From the NCBI RefSeq assembly GCF_002288925.2, contig NW_022098069.1:75665670-75729669 (forward strand): a stretch of 64,000 nucleotides of DNA. Reading direction: 5' to 3'. A program made the position numbers and the translations under genes. The DNA comes from Delphinapterus leucas. Lineage: Eukaryota > Chordata > Mammalia > Artiodactyla > Monodontidae. Of the stretch, positions 10,142-21,181 are shown in pieces. The notes under the pieces are model-generated. The model had not been told where the DNA came from. It saw only the letters and a program-made list of their open reading frames with translations, and ran no database searches. Positions within the stretch are counted from its first letter, which is position 1. Each line of letters starts with the position of its first letter.

Positions 10142-10972
10142 GTTTTGTCAGTGGTTTCCTTTGTTGTGAGAAAGCTTTCAAGTTTAATTACGTCCCTTTT
10201 GTTTAGTTTTACTTTTGTTTCCTTTGCCTTAAGAGACAGATCCAAAAACATATTGCAACTATTTATGTTAAAGAATGTTCTGCTTATTTATGTCAAAGAA
10301 TGTTCTGCCTCCTCTTCTAGGATTTTTATTTTTTCAGGTCTTACATTTAGGTCTTTAATCCATTTTGAGGTTTTTTGTATATGGTGTGAGGAAATGTTCT
10401 AATCTCATTCTTTTACATGTAGCTGTCCAGTTCCCAGCCCCACTTATTGAAGAGAATGTCTTTTTTTCATTGTATATTCTTGCCTCCCTTGTCATAGATT
10501 AATTGAGCATAGGTGCATGGGTTTATTTCTGGGCTCTCTATTCTGTTCCATTGATTTGTCTGTCTGTTTTTGTATCGGTACCATACTGTTTTGATTACTG
10601 TAGCTTTGTAGTATGGTCTGAAGTCAGGAAGAATGATAGGTCCAGCTTTGTTCTTTTATCTCAAGCTTGCTTTGGCTATTTGGGGTATTTTGTGGTCCCA
10701 TACAAATTTTAGGATTATTTGTTCTAGTTCTGTGAAAAATGTCATGGGTATTTTGATAGGGATTACATTAAATCTATAGATTGCTTTGGGTAGTATGGAC
10801 ATTGTAACAATATTAATGCTTTCAATTCATGAACATGGGATATCTTTCCATTTATTTGTGTCATCTGCAGTTTTCTTCAACAGTGTTACAGTTTTCAGAG
10901 TATAGGTCTGTTGCCTCCTTGATTAAATGTATTCTTAGGCATTTTATTCTTTTTGATGCAATTGCTTATTTG
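10142..10972 (-). mobile_element. LINE-1, inverted 5' part (ORF2 remnant)
   Basis: The minus strand of this segment reads as the ORF2 region downstream of the reverse transcriptase catalytic motifs. Recognisable blocks include 'tactacccaaagcaatctat', 'ctgacttcagaccatactac' and 'atggtaccgatacaaaaaca' (minus-strand text). It is head-to-head with the sense 3' part at 10973-11827. Both halves lie inside one target duplication, so this is a single insertion whose 5' portion was inverted. Stops and indels make it non-coding. A 25-bp tandem duplication occurs at 10261-10310. Confidence 0.9.
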
Positions 10973-11827
10973 AAAAATGCTCAACATTGTCAATCATCAG
11001 AGAAATGCAAATCCAAACCACAATGAGAAAACCACATGGCTGTCAGAATGGCCATCATCCAAAAGTCTATGAATAACAAGTTTTGATGAGGATGTGGAGA
11101 AAAGGGAACCATTGTGCACTGTTGGTGGGAATGTAAATTGGTGCATCCACTGTGGAAAACGGTATGGAGTTTCCTCAAAAAACTAAAAATAAAGCTACTA
11201 TACAATTCAGCATTTCCACTTCTAGATATATATCTGAAGAAAACAAAAACAGTATTTCAAAAGGATATGTGCATCCCAGTGTTCATAGAAGCATTATTTA
11301 CAGTAACCAAGATATGGAAGCAACCCAAGTGTCCATCAATAGATGAATGAATAAAGGATGTGTGGCATATATATATATGAAATATTACTCAGACATAAAA
11401 AAAGAAAAAATAATTGCCATTTTCAACAACATGGACGGAACTGGAAGGTATTATGCTTAGTGAAATAAGTCAAACAGAGAACAAAAAATACTGTATGATA
11501 CTTATATGTGGAATCTCAAAAATAAAGCAAACAAATGAATATAACAAAACAGAAACAGGCTCACAGATATAGAGAACAAACCAGTGGTTACCAGTGAGGA
11601 GACAGAAGAAGAAAGGGGCAAAGTGGGTAGGGGATTAAGAGGTACAAACTACTATGTATAAAATAAATAAGCTACAAGGATATATTTTACAGCACAAGAA
11701 ATATAGCCAATAGTTTATAATAACATTAAATGAATTATAAGCTATAAATGTATTGAATCACACTATGTTATACACCTGAAATTAATAGAATATTGTAAAT
11801 CAACTGTATTTCCTTTTTTTAAAAAAT
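10973..11827 (+). mobile_element. LINE-1, sense 3' part of the same insertion
   Basis: Sense-strand end of ORF2 ('agaaatgcaaatccaaacca', 'actgttggtgggaatgtaaa', 'atggaagcaacccaagtgtc') followed by a 3' UTR and A-rich end. The flanking duplication is GATCCAATGTGATTTT at 10126-10141 and GATTCAATGTGAATTTT at 11828-11844, two differences apart. The junction with the inverted half skips roughly 100-150 bp of ORF2, as is usual after twin priming. Confidence 0.9.
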
Positions 11828-12207
11828 GATTCAATGTGAATTTTATGAAAATTAAACTATGTTAACTAGCAACTTTTAAATCCCAACAGAGTTTGAGACA
11901 TTCTTAATCGGAAGTAGTATAATAGATCAATAGAAATGTGAGTCTAGAAGAGATCAGAAATGAGCACAGTTGATTCTCATATACAAAAATGGGATCGCTT
12001 ATTCTTAGGAAGTTTAAATGCCTTGCCTAATGTCAGGACAGTGGAACAAATGATAACCAAACACTTTGCTCTGGTGTGGTGCCTTTTCCACCACGTTTTC
12101 CTGTTTAGCTTAAATTTTTCACTCTGAAAAAGAACTGTAGTTGGAAACAATGACTGTTTTAAGATGGCAATCATACTAAACACTTTTCTGTTAAGACTTG
12201 ACATATA

Positions 12208-13112
12208 GAGATTGGTTCAAGATGGTGGAGTAGAAGGACGAGTGCTCACTCTCTCTTGAGAGAGCACCAGAATCACAACTGACTGCTGAAGAGTCATCAA
12301 CAGGAAGACACTGGAACTCACCAGAAATGATACCCCCATCCAAAGACAAAGGAGAAGCCACAATGAGACAGTAGGAGGGGCACAATCACAATAAAATCAA
12401 ATCCCATAACCACTGGGTGGGTGACTCACAAACTGGAGAACACTTATACCACAGAAGTCCACCCACTTGCGTGAAGGTTCTGAGCCCCACATCAGGCTTC
12501 CCAACCTGGCGGTCTGGCAATGGGAGGAGGAATTCCCAGAGAATCAGGCTTTGAAGGCTAACTGGATTTGACTGCAGGACTTCGACAGGACTGGGGGAAG
12601 CAGAAACTCCACTCTTGGAGGGCACACACAAAGTAGTGTGCACATCAGGACCCAGGGGAAGGTACAGTGACCCCATAGGAGACTGAACCAGACCTACCTG
12701 GTAGTGTTGGAGGGTCTCCTGCACAGGCGGGGGTTGGCTGTGGCTCACCATGGGGACAAGGACACTGGCAGCAGAAGTTCTGAGAAGAGCTCCTTGGTAT
12801 GAGCCCTCCCAGAGTTCACCATTGGCCCCACCAAGGAGCCGGGTAGCCTCCAGTGCTGGATTGCGTCAGGCCAAACAACCAACAGGGAGGGAACCCAGCC
12901 CCACCCATCAGCAGACAAGTGGAATAAAGTTTTACTGAGCTCTGTCCACCAGAGCAACACCCAGCTCTACCCACCACCAGTCCTGCCCATCAGGAAGCTT
13001 GCACAAGCCTCTTAGATAGCCTCATCCACCAAAGGGCAGAGAGCAGAAGCAAGAAGAACTACAGTTCTGCAGCCTGTGGAACGAAAACCACATTCACAGA
13101 AAGATAGACAAA
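12208..13112 (+). promoter_or_regulatory. LINE-1 5' UTR (internal promoter region)
   Basis: GC-richer leader of the L1 that would have carried the internal RNA polymerase II promoter. Its minus strand is unusually open: 121 codons from an ATG at 12751 down to a TGA at 12386-12388, continuing in the same frame to 12191 after that stop, plus 71 codons at 12960-12745 in another frame. No host gene is indicated by these. Confidence 0.75.
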
Positions 13113-14009
13113 GTGAAAAGGCAGAGCACTGTGTATCAGATGAAGGAACAAGATAAACCCCCAGAAAAACAACTAAATGAAGTGGAGATAGGCAACCTTC
13201 CAGAAAATGAATTCAGAATAATGATAGTGAAGATGGTCCACGACCTCGGAAAAAGAATGGAGGCAAATATGAGAAGCTGCAGGAAATATTTAACAAAGAC
13301 CTAGAAGAATTAAAGGACAAACAAACAGAGATGAACATATAGTAACTGAAATGAAAAATACACTAGAAGGAATCAATAGCAGAATAACTGCAGCAGAAGA
13401 ATGGATAAGTGACCTGGAAGACAGAATGGTGGAATTCACTGCCACAAAAAAGAATAAAGAATGAAAAGAAATGAAGACAGCTGAGGAGACCCCTGCGACA
13501 ACGTTAAATGCACCAACAATCACATTATAGATGTTCCAGAAGGAGAAGAGAGAGAGAGAGAGCACCCGAGAAAATATTTGAAGAGATTATAGTTGACAAA
13601 TCCCCTCCACAGAGGAAAGGAAATAGCCACTCGAATCCAGGAGGAGCGGAGAGTCCCAGGCAGGATAAACCCAAGGAGAAACACACCTAGGCACATAGTA
13701 ATCAAATTGACAAAAGTTAAAGAAAAATTATTGAAAGCCACAAGGGAAAAATGACAAATAACATATAAGGGAACTCCCATAAGGTAAACAGCTGCTGATT
13801 TCTCAGCAGAAACTCTGCAAGCCAGAAGGGGTTGGCACGATATATTTAAAGTAATGAAAGGGAGGAACCTACAACCAAGATTGTTCTACCTGGCAAGGAT
13901 CTCATTCAGATTCAACAGAGAAATCAAAAGCTTTACAGACAAGCAAAAGCTAAGAGAATTCAGCACCACCAAACCAGCACTACAACAAATGCTAAAGGAA
14001 CTTCTCTAA
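13113..14009 (+). pseudogene. LINE-1 ORF1 (RNA-binding protein), broken
   Basis: ORF1 encodes the L1 nucleic-acid chaperone that coats L1 RNA: an N-terminal coiled coil, then RNA-recognition and C-terminal domains. The ATG at 13113 opens with MKRQSTVYQMKEQDKPPEKQ, the typical start, and reads 63 codons to a stop at 13302-13304. After that the homology continues in other frames, for example a 60-codon frame at 13508-13690, to the family stop TAA at 14007-14009, which ends the 'atgctaaaggaacttctctaa' block. A (GA)n run at about 13544-13562 lies inside the coding part and is a likely site of one frameshift. It sits 58 bp before ORF2, the usual L1 spacing. Confidence 0.9.
13544..13562. repeat. 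(GA)n run inside L1 ORF1
   Basis: A short GA dinucleotide run in the ORF1 remnant. Such a run in coding sequence is prone to slippage and is a plausible source of an ORF1 frameshift. Confidence 0.8.
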
Positions 14010-14067
14010 GTGTGAAACACAAGAGAAGAAATGGACCTATAAAAACAAACCCAAAACAATTAAGAAA

Positions 14068-17000
14068 ATGGGAACACACATATTCATAATTACCTTAAAT
14101 GTAAATGGATTAAATGCTCCAACCAAAAGACACAGACTCACTGAATGGATACAAAAACAAGACCCATATATATGCTGCCTACAAGAGACCCACTTCAGAC
14201 CTAGGGACACATAGAGATTGAAAGTGAGGGGATGGAAAGATATATTCCATGCAAATGGAAATCAAAAGAAAGCTGGAGTAGCAATACTCATATCAGATAA
14301 AATAGACTTTACAATAAAGAATGTTACAAGAGACAAGGAAGGACACTACATAGTGATCAAGGGATAAATCCAAGAAGAAGATATAACAATTATAAACACA
14401 TATGCACCGAACACAGGAGCACCTCAATACACAAGACAACTGCTAACAGCTATTAAAGAGGAAATCGACAGTAACACAATAATAGTGGGGGACTTTAACA
14501 CCTCACTTACACCAAGGGACAGATCATCCAGACAGAAAATTAATAAGGAAACACAAGCTTTAAATGACACAATAGACCAGATAGATTTAATTGATATTCA
14601 TAGGACATTCAATCCCAAAACAGCAGATTACACTTTCTTCTCAAGTGCACAACAAACATTCTCCAGGATAGATCATTTCTTGGGTCACAGATCAAGCCTT
14701 GGTAAATTTAAGAAAATTGAAATCATATCAAGCATCTTTTCTGACCACAATGCTATGAGATTAGAAATGAATTACAGGGGAAAAAACGTAAAAAACACAA
14801 ACACATGGAGGCTAAACGATACGTTACTAAATAACCACGAGATCACTGAAGAAATCAAAGAGGAAATCAAAAAATACCTAGAAACAAATAACAATGAAAA
14901 CACTATGACCCAAAACCTATGGGATGCAGCAAAAGCAGTTCTAAGAGGGAAGTTTATAGCAATACAATTCTACCACAAGAAACAAGAAAATACTCAAATA
15001 AACAATCTAACCTTACACCTAAAGGAACTAGCGAAAGAAGAACAAACAAAACCCAAAGTTAGCAGAAGTAAAGAAAGCATAAAGATCAGAGAAGAAATAA
15101 ATGAAATAGAAACAAAGAAAACAATAGTAAAGATAATAAAACTAAAAGCTGGTTCTTTGAGAAGATAAACAAAATTGATAAACCTTTAGCCAGACTCATC
15201 AAGAAAAAGAGGAAGAGGACTCCAGTCAATAAAATTAGAAATGAAAAAGGAGAAGTTACAATAGACACCGCAGAAATACAAAGCATCCTAAGAGACTACT
15301 ATAAGCAACTCTATGCCAATAAAATGGACAACCTGGAAGAAATGGACAAATTCTTAGAAAGATATAACCTTCCAAGACTGAACCAGGAAGAAATAGAAAA
15401 TATGAACAGACCTATCACAAGTAATGAAATTGAAACTGTGATTAAAAATCTTCCAACAAACAAAAGTCCAGGACCAGATGGCTTCACAGGTGAATTCTAT
15501 CAAACATTTAGAGGAGAGCTAACACCCATCCTTCTCAATCTCTTCCAAAAAATTGCAGAGGAAGGAACACTCCCAAACTCATTCCATGAGGCCACCATCA
15601 CCCTGATACCAAAACTAGAGATACTACAAAAAAAGAAAATTACAGACCAATATCACTGATAAATATAGATGCAAAAATCCTCAACAAAATACTAGCAAAC
15701 AGAATCCAACAACACAGTAAATGGATCATACACCATGATCAAGTGGGATTTATTCCAGGGATGCAAGGATTCTTCAATATATGCAAATCAATCTATGTGA
15801 TACACCATATTAATAAATTGAAGAATAAAAACCATATGATACAGAAAAAGCTTTTGACAAAATTCAACACCCATTTATGATAAAAACTCTCCAGAAAGTG
15901 GGCATAGAGGGAAGCTACCTCAACATAATAAAGGCCATATATGACAAACCCACAGCAAACATCATTCTCAATGGTGAAAAACTAAAAGGATTTCCTCTAA
16001 GATCAGGAACAAGACAAGGATGTCCACTCTCACCACTATTACTCAACATAGATTTAGATTGCCTAGTCATGGCAATCAGAGAAGAAAAACAAATAAAAAC
16101 AAATAAAAGGAATACAAATTGGAAAAGAAGAAGTAAAGCTGTCACTGTTTGCAGATGACATGATACTATACATAGAGAATCTTAAAGATGCCACCAGAAA
16201 ACTACTAGAACTAATTAGTGAATTTGGTAAAATTGCAGGATATAAAATTAATACACAGAAATCTATTGCATTCCTGTACACTGACAGTGAAAGGTCAGAA
16301 GGAGAAATTAAGGAAACAGTCCCATTCACCACTGCAACCAAAAGAATAAAATAACTAAATTAAACCTACCTAAGGAGGTAAAAGACCTGTACTCAGAAAA
16401 CTATAAGACACCGTTGAAAGAAATCCAAGATGATACAAACAGATGGAGATATACCATGTTCTTGGATTGGAAGAATCAATATTGTGAAAATGGCTATTAC
16501 CCAAAGCAATCTACAGATTCAATGCAATCCTTATCAAATTACCAATGGCATTTTTACAGAACTAGAACAAAAAATCTTAAAATTTGTATGGAGACACAAA
16601 AGAACTCAAATAGCCAAAGCAATCTTGAGAAAGAAAAATGGGGCTGGAAGAATCAGACTCCCTGACTTCAGACTGTACTACAACGGTACAGTAATCAAGA
16701 CAATATGGTACTGGCACAAAAAACAGAAGTATAGATTAATGGAACAGGATAGAAAGCCCAAAGATAAACCCACCTATTTATAGTCAACTAATCTATGACA
16801 AAGGAGGCAAGGATACACAATGGAGAAAAGACAGTCTCTTCAATAAGAGGTGCTGGGAAAACTGGACAGCTACATGTAAAATAATGAAATTAGAACACCA
16901 TACACAAAAATAAACTCAAAATGGATTAAAGACCTAAATATAAGACCAAACACTATAAAACTCTTAGAAGAACACATAAGAACTCTCTTTGATATAAATC

Positions 17001-17870
17001 ACTGCAAGATCCTTTTTGACCCACCTCCTAGAGTAATGGAAATAAAACCGAAAATAAACAAATGGGACCTAATGAAACTTAAAATCTTTTGCACAGCAAA
17101 GGAAACTATAAACAAGATGAAAAGACAACCCTCAAAATGGGAGAAAATATTTGCAAACGAATCAACGGACAAAGGATTAATCTCCAAAATATATAAACAG
17201 CTCATGCAGCTCAATATTAAAACAAAAACAGGGCTTCCCTGGTGGCACAGTGGTTGCAAAAAATGGGCCGAAGATCTAAATAGACATTTCTCCAAAGAAG
17301 ATATACAGATGGCCCACAAACATGTAAAGTTGCTCAACATCACTAATTATTAGAGAAATGCAAATCAAAACTACAATGAGGTCTCCCCTCACACCAGTTA
17401 GAATGGACATCATCAGAAAATCCACAAACAACAAATGCTGGAGAGGTTATGGAGAGAAGGGAACCCTCTTGAACTGTTGGTGGGAATGTTAATTGATACA
17501 GCCACTATGGAGAACAGTATGGAGGTTCCTTAAAAAACTAAAAATAGAATTACCATATGATCTAGCAATCCCACTACTGGGCATATACCCAGAAAAAACC
17601 ATAATTCAAAAAGACACATGTACCCCAGTGTTCAGTGCAGCACTATTTACAATAGCCAGGTCATGGAAGCAACCTAAATGCCCATTGACAGATGAATGGA
17701 TAAAGAAGATGTGGTGCATATATACAATGGAATATTACTCAGCCATAAAAAGTAATGAAGTTGGGTCATTTGTAGAGATGTGGATGGACCTAGAGACTGT
17801 CCTACAGAGTGAAGTAAGTCAGAAAGAGAAAAATAATTATCGTGTATTAACCCATATGTGTGGAATCTAG
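14068..17870 (+). pseudogene. LINE-1 ORF2 (endonuclease/reverse transcriptase), broken
   Basis: ORF2 supplies the apurinic-type endonuclease that nicks target DNA and the reverse transcriptase that copies L1 RNA there. From the ATG at 14068 the N terminus has the endonuclease signatures NVNGLNAP and LQETH, then a TAG at 14212-14214 (codon 49). The frame stays otherwise open from 14485 to 15168, with GDFNT, YTFFS, SRIDHFLGH and SDHNA. A 1-base loss near 15134 shifts the frame. RT blocks follow: [16 protein letters not shown] (about 15460) and [12 protein letters not shown] (about 16006). FADD is intact at about 16148, but the block before it that carries the first catalytic aspartate is deleted by about 14 bp near 15840. 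The cysteine-region tail ends in LTHMCGI and a TAG at 17868-17870. Confidence 0.93.
17231..17256 (+). repeat. 26-bp CHR SINE head inside L1
   Basis: The 26 bases beginning GGGCTTCCCTGGTGGCACAG and ending TGGTTG equal the 5' head of the CHR SINEs elsewhere in this window. They replace about 10 bases of the expected L1 ORF2 text between 'aaaaca' and 'caaaaaatgggc'. There is no SINE body, tail or target duplication. LINE-driven copies normally lose their 5' end, so a 5'-only fragment is odd. Confidence 0.9.
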
Positions 17871-18081
17871 AAAAATAGTACAGATGAACTGGTTTGCAAG
17901 GCAGATACAGAGACACAGATGTAGAGAACAAATGTATGGACACCAAGGGGGGAAAATGGGGGTGGGGGTGGTGCTGGGATGAATTGGGAGATTGGGATTG
18001 ACATGTATACACTAATATGTAAAAAATGGATAGCTAATAAGAACCTGCTGTATAAAAAGAATAAAATAAAATTTAAACAAA
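17871..18081 (+). other. LINE-1 3' UTR with G-rich tract and A-rich end
   Basis: It begins after the ORF2 stop. At 17947-17980 there are several runs of three or more G within about 35 bases (GGGGGG, GGGGG, GGGGG, GGG), the G-rich tract common in L1 3' UTRs and able in principle to form a G-quadruplex. The element closes with 'aaaaagaataaaataaaa' before the target duplication. Confidence 0.85.
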
Positions 18082-18096
18082 AAGACTTGACTTATA

Positions 18097-18683
18097 ATGT
18101 CTTATAATAGTATAATTTTTCAGGTTTTTTGTGGCATTCATGCTTTATGCTTATTGGCATACTGTACTTGAACAATGATTTCTGGAGTATTATGTAACTA
18201 GTGTGATTCAGTCTCTGCATTAGATTATACGATGTTTTTAAAAATTTCTAACATTTTTTCCATGGTATATAATTTTCTCAGTCAGAAATTGCTTATATTA
18301 TATTCTTTACCAGAATATAACCTCTGACTTTCATCTAGTGTCAGATGAGCTTCTCTTTTTGATGTTTTTGCATCAAGTGATGTAACAGTAATGACAAAGA
18401 TCTGGAAATAGCAATAGCAATCTCTTAATAAATCTGTAGGATTTTAAATTGTAGGATAAAGCTGAATTAATGTGTTTTAAGAAAATTTATTTAGAGTTAT
18501 GCATTCCATGTCAAGTAAAGTTAGTTGCAGGGATGCTAAGTTTTAGGGATGCTGTGTATTGGGTCCCAGAAAGATCCTGTAATTTTGAAAGGCTAAAATC
18601 TAAGATGCACTAATCACATTATAATGTCCTCTGGTCAGACTTTATAGGGAGGTCACCATTAGATTGAACTTTGTGTTTCACAT
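18097..18683. other. AT-rich stretch, no gene seen
   Basis: Unique AT-rich sequence between the big L1 and a small antisense L1 tail. Nothing is recognised. Confidence 0.5.
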
Positions 18684-18800
18684 TTCATAAACATTTTTAT
18701 TGGAGTATAGTTGATTTACAGTGTTGTGTTAGTTTCAGGTGTACAGCAAAGTGAATCAGTTATACATATACATGTATCCATTCTTTTTTAGATTCTATTT
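18684..18800 (-). mobile_element. short LINE-1 3' end, antisense
   Basis: 'tttttattggagtatagttg', 'gtgttgtgttagtttcaggt' and 'cagcaaagtgaatcagttat' are the complement of the L1 3' UTR seen intact at 55030-55130. Only about 115 bp is present, so it is a heavily 5'-truncated insertion. Confidence 0.85.
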
Positions 18801-18859
18801 CCGTTTTATGAAAGACATCAATAAAGGAAATGTGTGTAAAGGAGGAAATGACATCAAAT

Positions 18860-19210
18860 GAGGAATAGTTATGTTGAGGAAAAGATAAATTTGAGCTGCA
18901 TAGTTGCCTTCAAGTACTTGAAGGGTGAACTTGTGCAGGAGAGATTAGGCTTAGGCTGTGTAGTGCTACAGATCAGAGCTAAGGAAAAGAATGAATGTAG
19001 AATATGGCTGATTTTGGTCCTGTTTGAGAAAGTATTTTACAGCAGGTAGAGCTTTCAAAGAAAAAAATTCAGTTCACTTTGTAGGTGACAAGCCCATGGT
19101 CCTTGCTGGCTTTCCTGAGCTGAAAAACTATGTCAGGTAGAAAAGTTGATTCCACAGTCTTCAGCACTTCTCCCGATACTGTTTCTATGATGCTATCTTT
19201 AGTGGCAGCT
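18860..19210 (+). repeat. CR1/L3-type ancient LINE 3' end
   Basis: The ordered blocks 'ttcaagtacttgaagggtga', 'ggagagattaggcttaggct', 'tttgagaaagtattttacag' and a terminal 'gtttctatgatgctat' follow the well-known CR1 3' UTR (a sequence ending in repeats of 'attctatgat'). This makes it a relic of an L3/CR1 LINE, older than placental L1s. The assignment is from memory of the CR1 pattern, not a search. Confidence 0.6.
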
Positions 19211-19502
19211 TTGGGATGATAAAGAAATGAGAAAGTGACAGTATATGTTTCATGAAAGATGGAGGGGAGATGAAAGCTTACTTTTATATTTTATTCCTTT
19301 GCTTATAATCAACTACATTATACATTCCTGAGGCTTAAAATGATATAATAGAATCAAGCTAAATGTTTATCCCCCTGTAGTCTCTAATCATAAACTATGT
19401 AATGCTCAATGTAAAATGAAAGAACAAGTTAAGAGCGACAGAGTTTGGAATGCCCTTTGAGCTTGTAATTTCAGAAAGGAAAGATGGGCATTAGAATAAC
19501 CA

Positions 19503-19530
19503 AACACACGCACGCACACGCACACACACA
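19503..19530. repeat. (CA/CG)n short microsatellite
   Basis: CA dinucleotides interrupted by CG pairs. The phase of the repeat is kept. Confidence 0.9.
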
Positions 19531-19959
19531 AACCTGAAATGCCACTCTTCAATTTCCACTTCTCATTTTTTCTCCATGCTCTCTTTCCATATTCAACTTA
19601 AAACCATGTGACCAGCATCCTTTTAGATAGAAGCTATGTACAATTGTATAGATGCACTCTGAGTAGCGAAGCCAAGAGTAAAAAGAAGAGTTTTTTTTTA
19701 ACGTTGGACTCAATACACTTATGGAAGCAAACAGAGCTTACTTCTCTGGCTTTGTAATCAACAAAGAGAGGAGGTGGCTTGGCAAGAAGAAGGACAATTG
19801 CAATTGTATGAGCTGAGTGCTTCTCTTTCAAGGAGCAACTTACTATTTATCCTAAAGCTATATTGGAGAAACAGGCAAAGCTGGTGAATTGAACTCTTAG
19901 GCCACTAAATCTCCAAAATACTGTTTCCCGAATATTGTAATCTGGAGCTTGTCCTTTTT
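19531..19959. other. unique stretch, no gene seen
   Basis: Two short minus-strand frames (19634-19831 and part of 19897-20085) lack any motif. A poly(T) run occurs at about 19955-19965. Confidence 0.45.
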
Positions 19960-20115
19960 TTTTTTCTTATCTAAGCCATAATTTCTTAACATTAAAAGAA
20001 GGTAAACATAATATCTGTTGGATAGTGTTGTTGTGAGGACTGAATATGATACTATACATAAAATGTTTAACAAAGAACTTTCCACATAGTAAGCACAAAA
20101 TAAGTTTTATTTTTA
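19960..20115 (+). repeat. MIR SINE remnant
   Basis: The 3' half of a MIR is recognisable in 'gttgttgtgaggactgaata', 'gatactatacataaaatgtt' and 'ccacatagtaagcacaaaat', ending in a TTATT-type tail. Diverged but ordered as in the family. Confidence 0.75.
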
Positions 20116-21180
20116 TTACGGCTCACTAAAAGTATTTTGTTGTCCTCATGAACTAAAATGTTTAAACCCAAATGTATAACTACTTTTCTTCCAAATAAAT
20201 TATACATTTTTGGAGATTATCCCTGCCTGATGGAGGGTATGTAGATCTAACATACTAGCTATATTATTCAGAATTGCTGTACTGTCCCTATTTGATGGTC
20301 CTGCCACGTATATCTTCATCTAAGTAACATACAGAAATATTCAAAAGTACATCCACAAAAATGTTCTATGTTATTCTGCTAATGTTTTCTCTCCAGGTTG
20401 CTATGTATTTATTGCTCAACACTTTAGGTATGGTTATAAAACTGGCTATGAATTATATCCACATTATAATTCAGTTAATTCACATTTTTTTCATCTTTTC
20501 CAAAGGGAATAGTGAGATATTTTAGAAAATGCTTTGTCCACTTATATATGGAGTCTTCATATAGTTTGCCATAGACTTTTTTTTTGATGAAACTGGGAAA
20601 ATTTGTTAATTTCTGCTTGTTTCTTGTTACAGATAGTCACAGCAGGTATTTAAAAATTGATCATTTGATCATATGGCCAGAGAACAAGGACTCTGTAGTT
20701 CCTATAAAATTATATTTATGTATTTTTCAAAACAATTTCTTAGGGGAAGAAAACCTTGTGGAATGTTATTATTAAGTGATTTAACGTTTTTGCCTGGCCT
20801 CTTCAAACCTGCTTAGTGGGCTTGTACTTCTCTAGAGAAAATTTAGGCCAATTCCTCGTCATTCTCAAGTGCTAAATATTCCTCTTCAGTGGTAGATAAG
20901 GCATGACTTTGCCTGGAACTGCTGATGAGGGAAAGGCTTGCTTGGATTCCTTTTCTTTTCATTTTGGTGGTTTTCCTTTTCCTACCTAAGCTTGTTTAAC
21001 AAGTTTTTGATCTTTTCTGGAAAGGGGCAGGGAATAGGAAGAAGATGACAAAAGAGGTTGACGCTTCCTACTTGACTCATACAGTCTAAGCTACTGATGT
21101 ATTCTCTGGTCCTGACAGACGATTAAAGCTGTCTTTCTTTCCTCTTTTGCTTTTGAGAGATCTTTAATCAGTATCCTCTG
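20116..21180. other. AT-rich stretch, no gene seen
   Basis: Unique sequence. A 63-codon plus frame at 20584-20775 has no recognisable feature. Confidence 0.45.
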
Positions 21181-21181
21181 C

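Larger units (their letters stand above)
12208..18081 (+). mobile_element. near full-length LINE-1, inactive
   Basis: This 5.9-kb element has the complete L1 plan: 5' UTR (12208-13112), ORF1 (13113-14009), ORF2 (14068-17870), a G-rich 3' UTR and an A-rich end. The target duplication is 15 bp: AAGACTTGACATATA at 12193-12207 and AAGACTTGACTTATA at 18082-18096, one mismatch. The 5' UTR start ('caagatggtggagtagaagg') is the usual full-length start of this cetartiodactyl L1 lineage, so there is little or no 5' truncation. Both ORFs are broken, and a foreign 26-bp SINE head sits at 17231-17256. The element cannot move on its own. Confidence 0.95.

Noticed and set aside
16999..17353. Open frames on both strands around 17 kb
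   Set aside because: They are pieces and shadows of L1 ORF2, with the embedded SINE head adding residues.
17674..18012. 112-codon minus-strand frame
   Set aside because: Antisense shadow of the L1 ORF2 end and G-rich 3' UTR.
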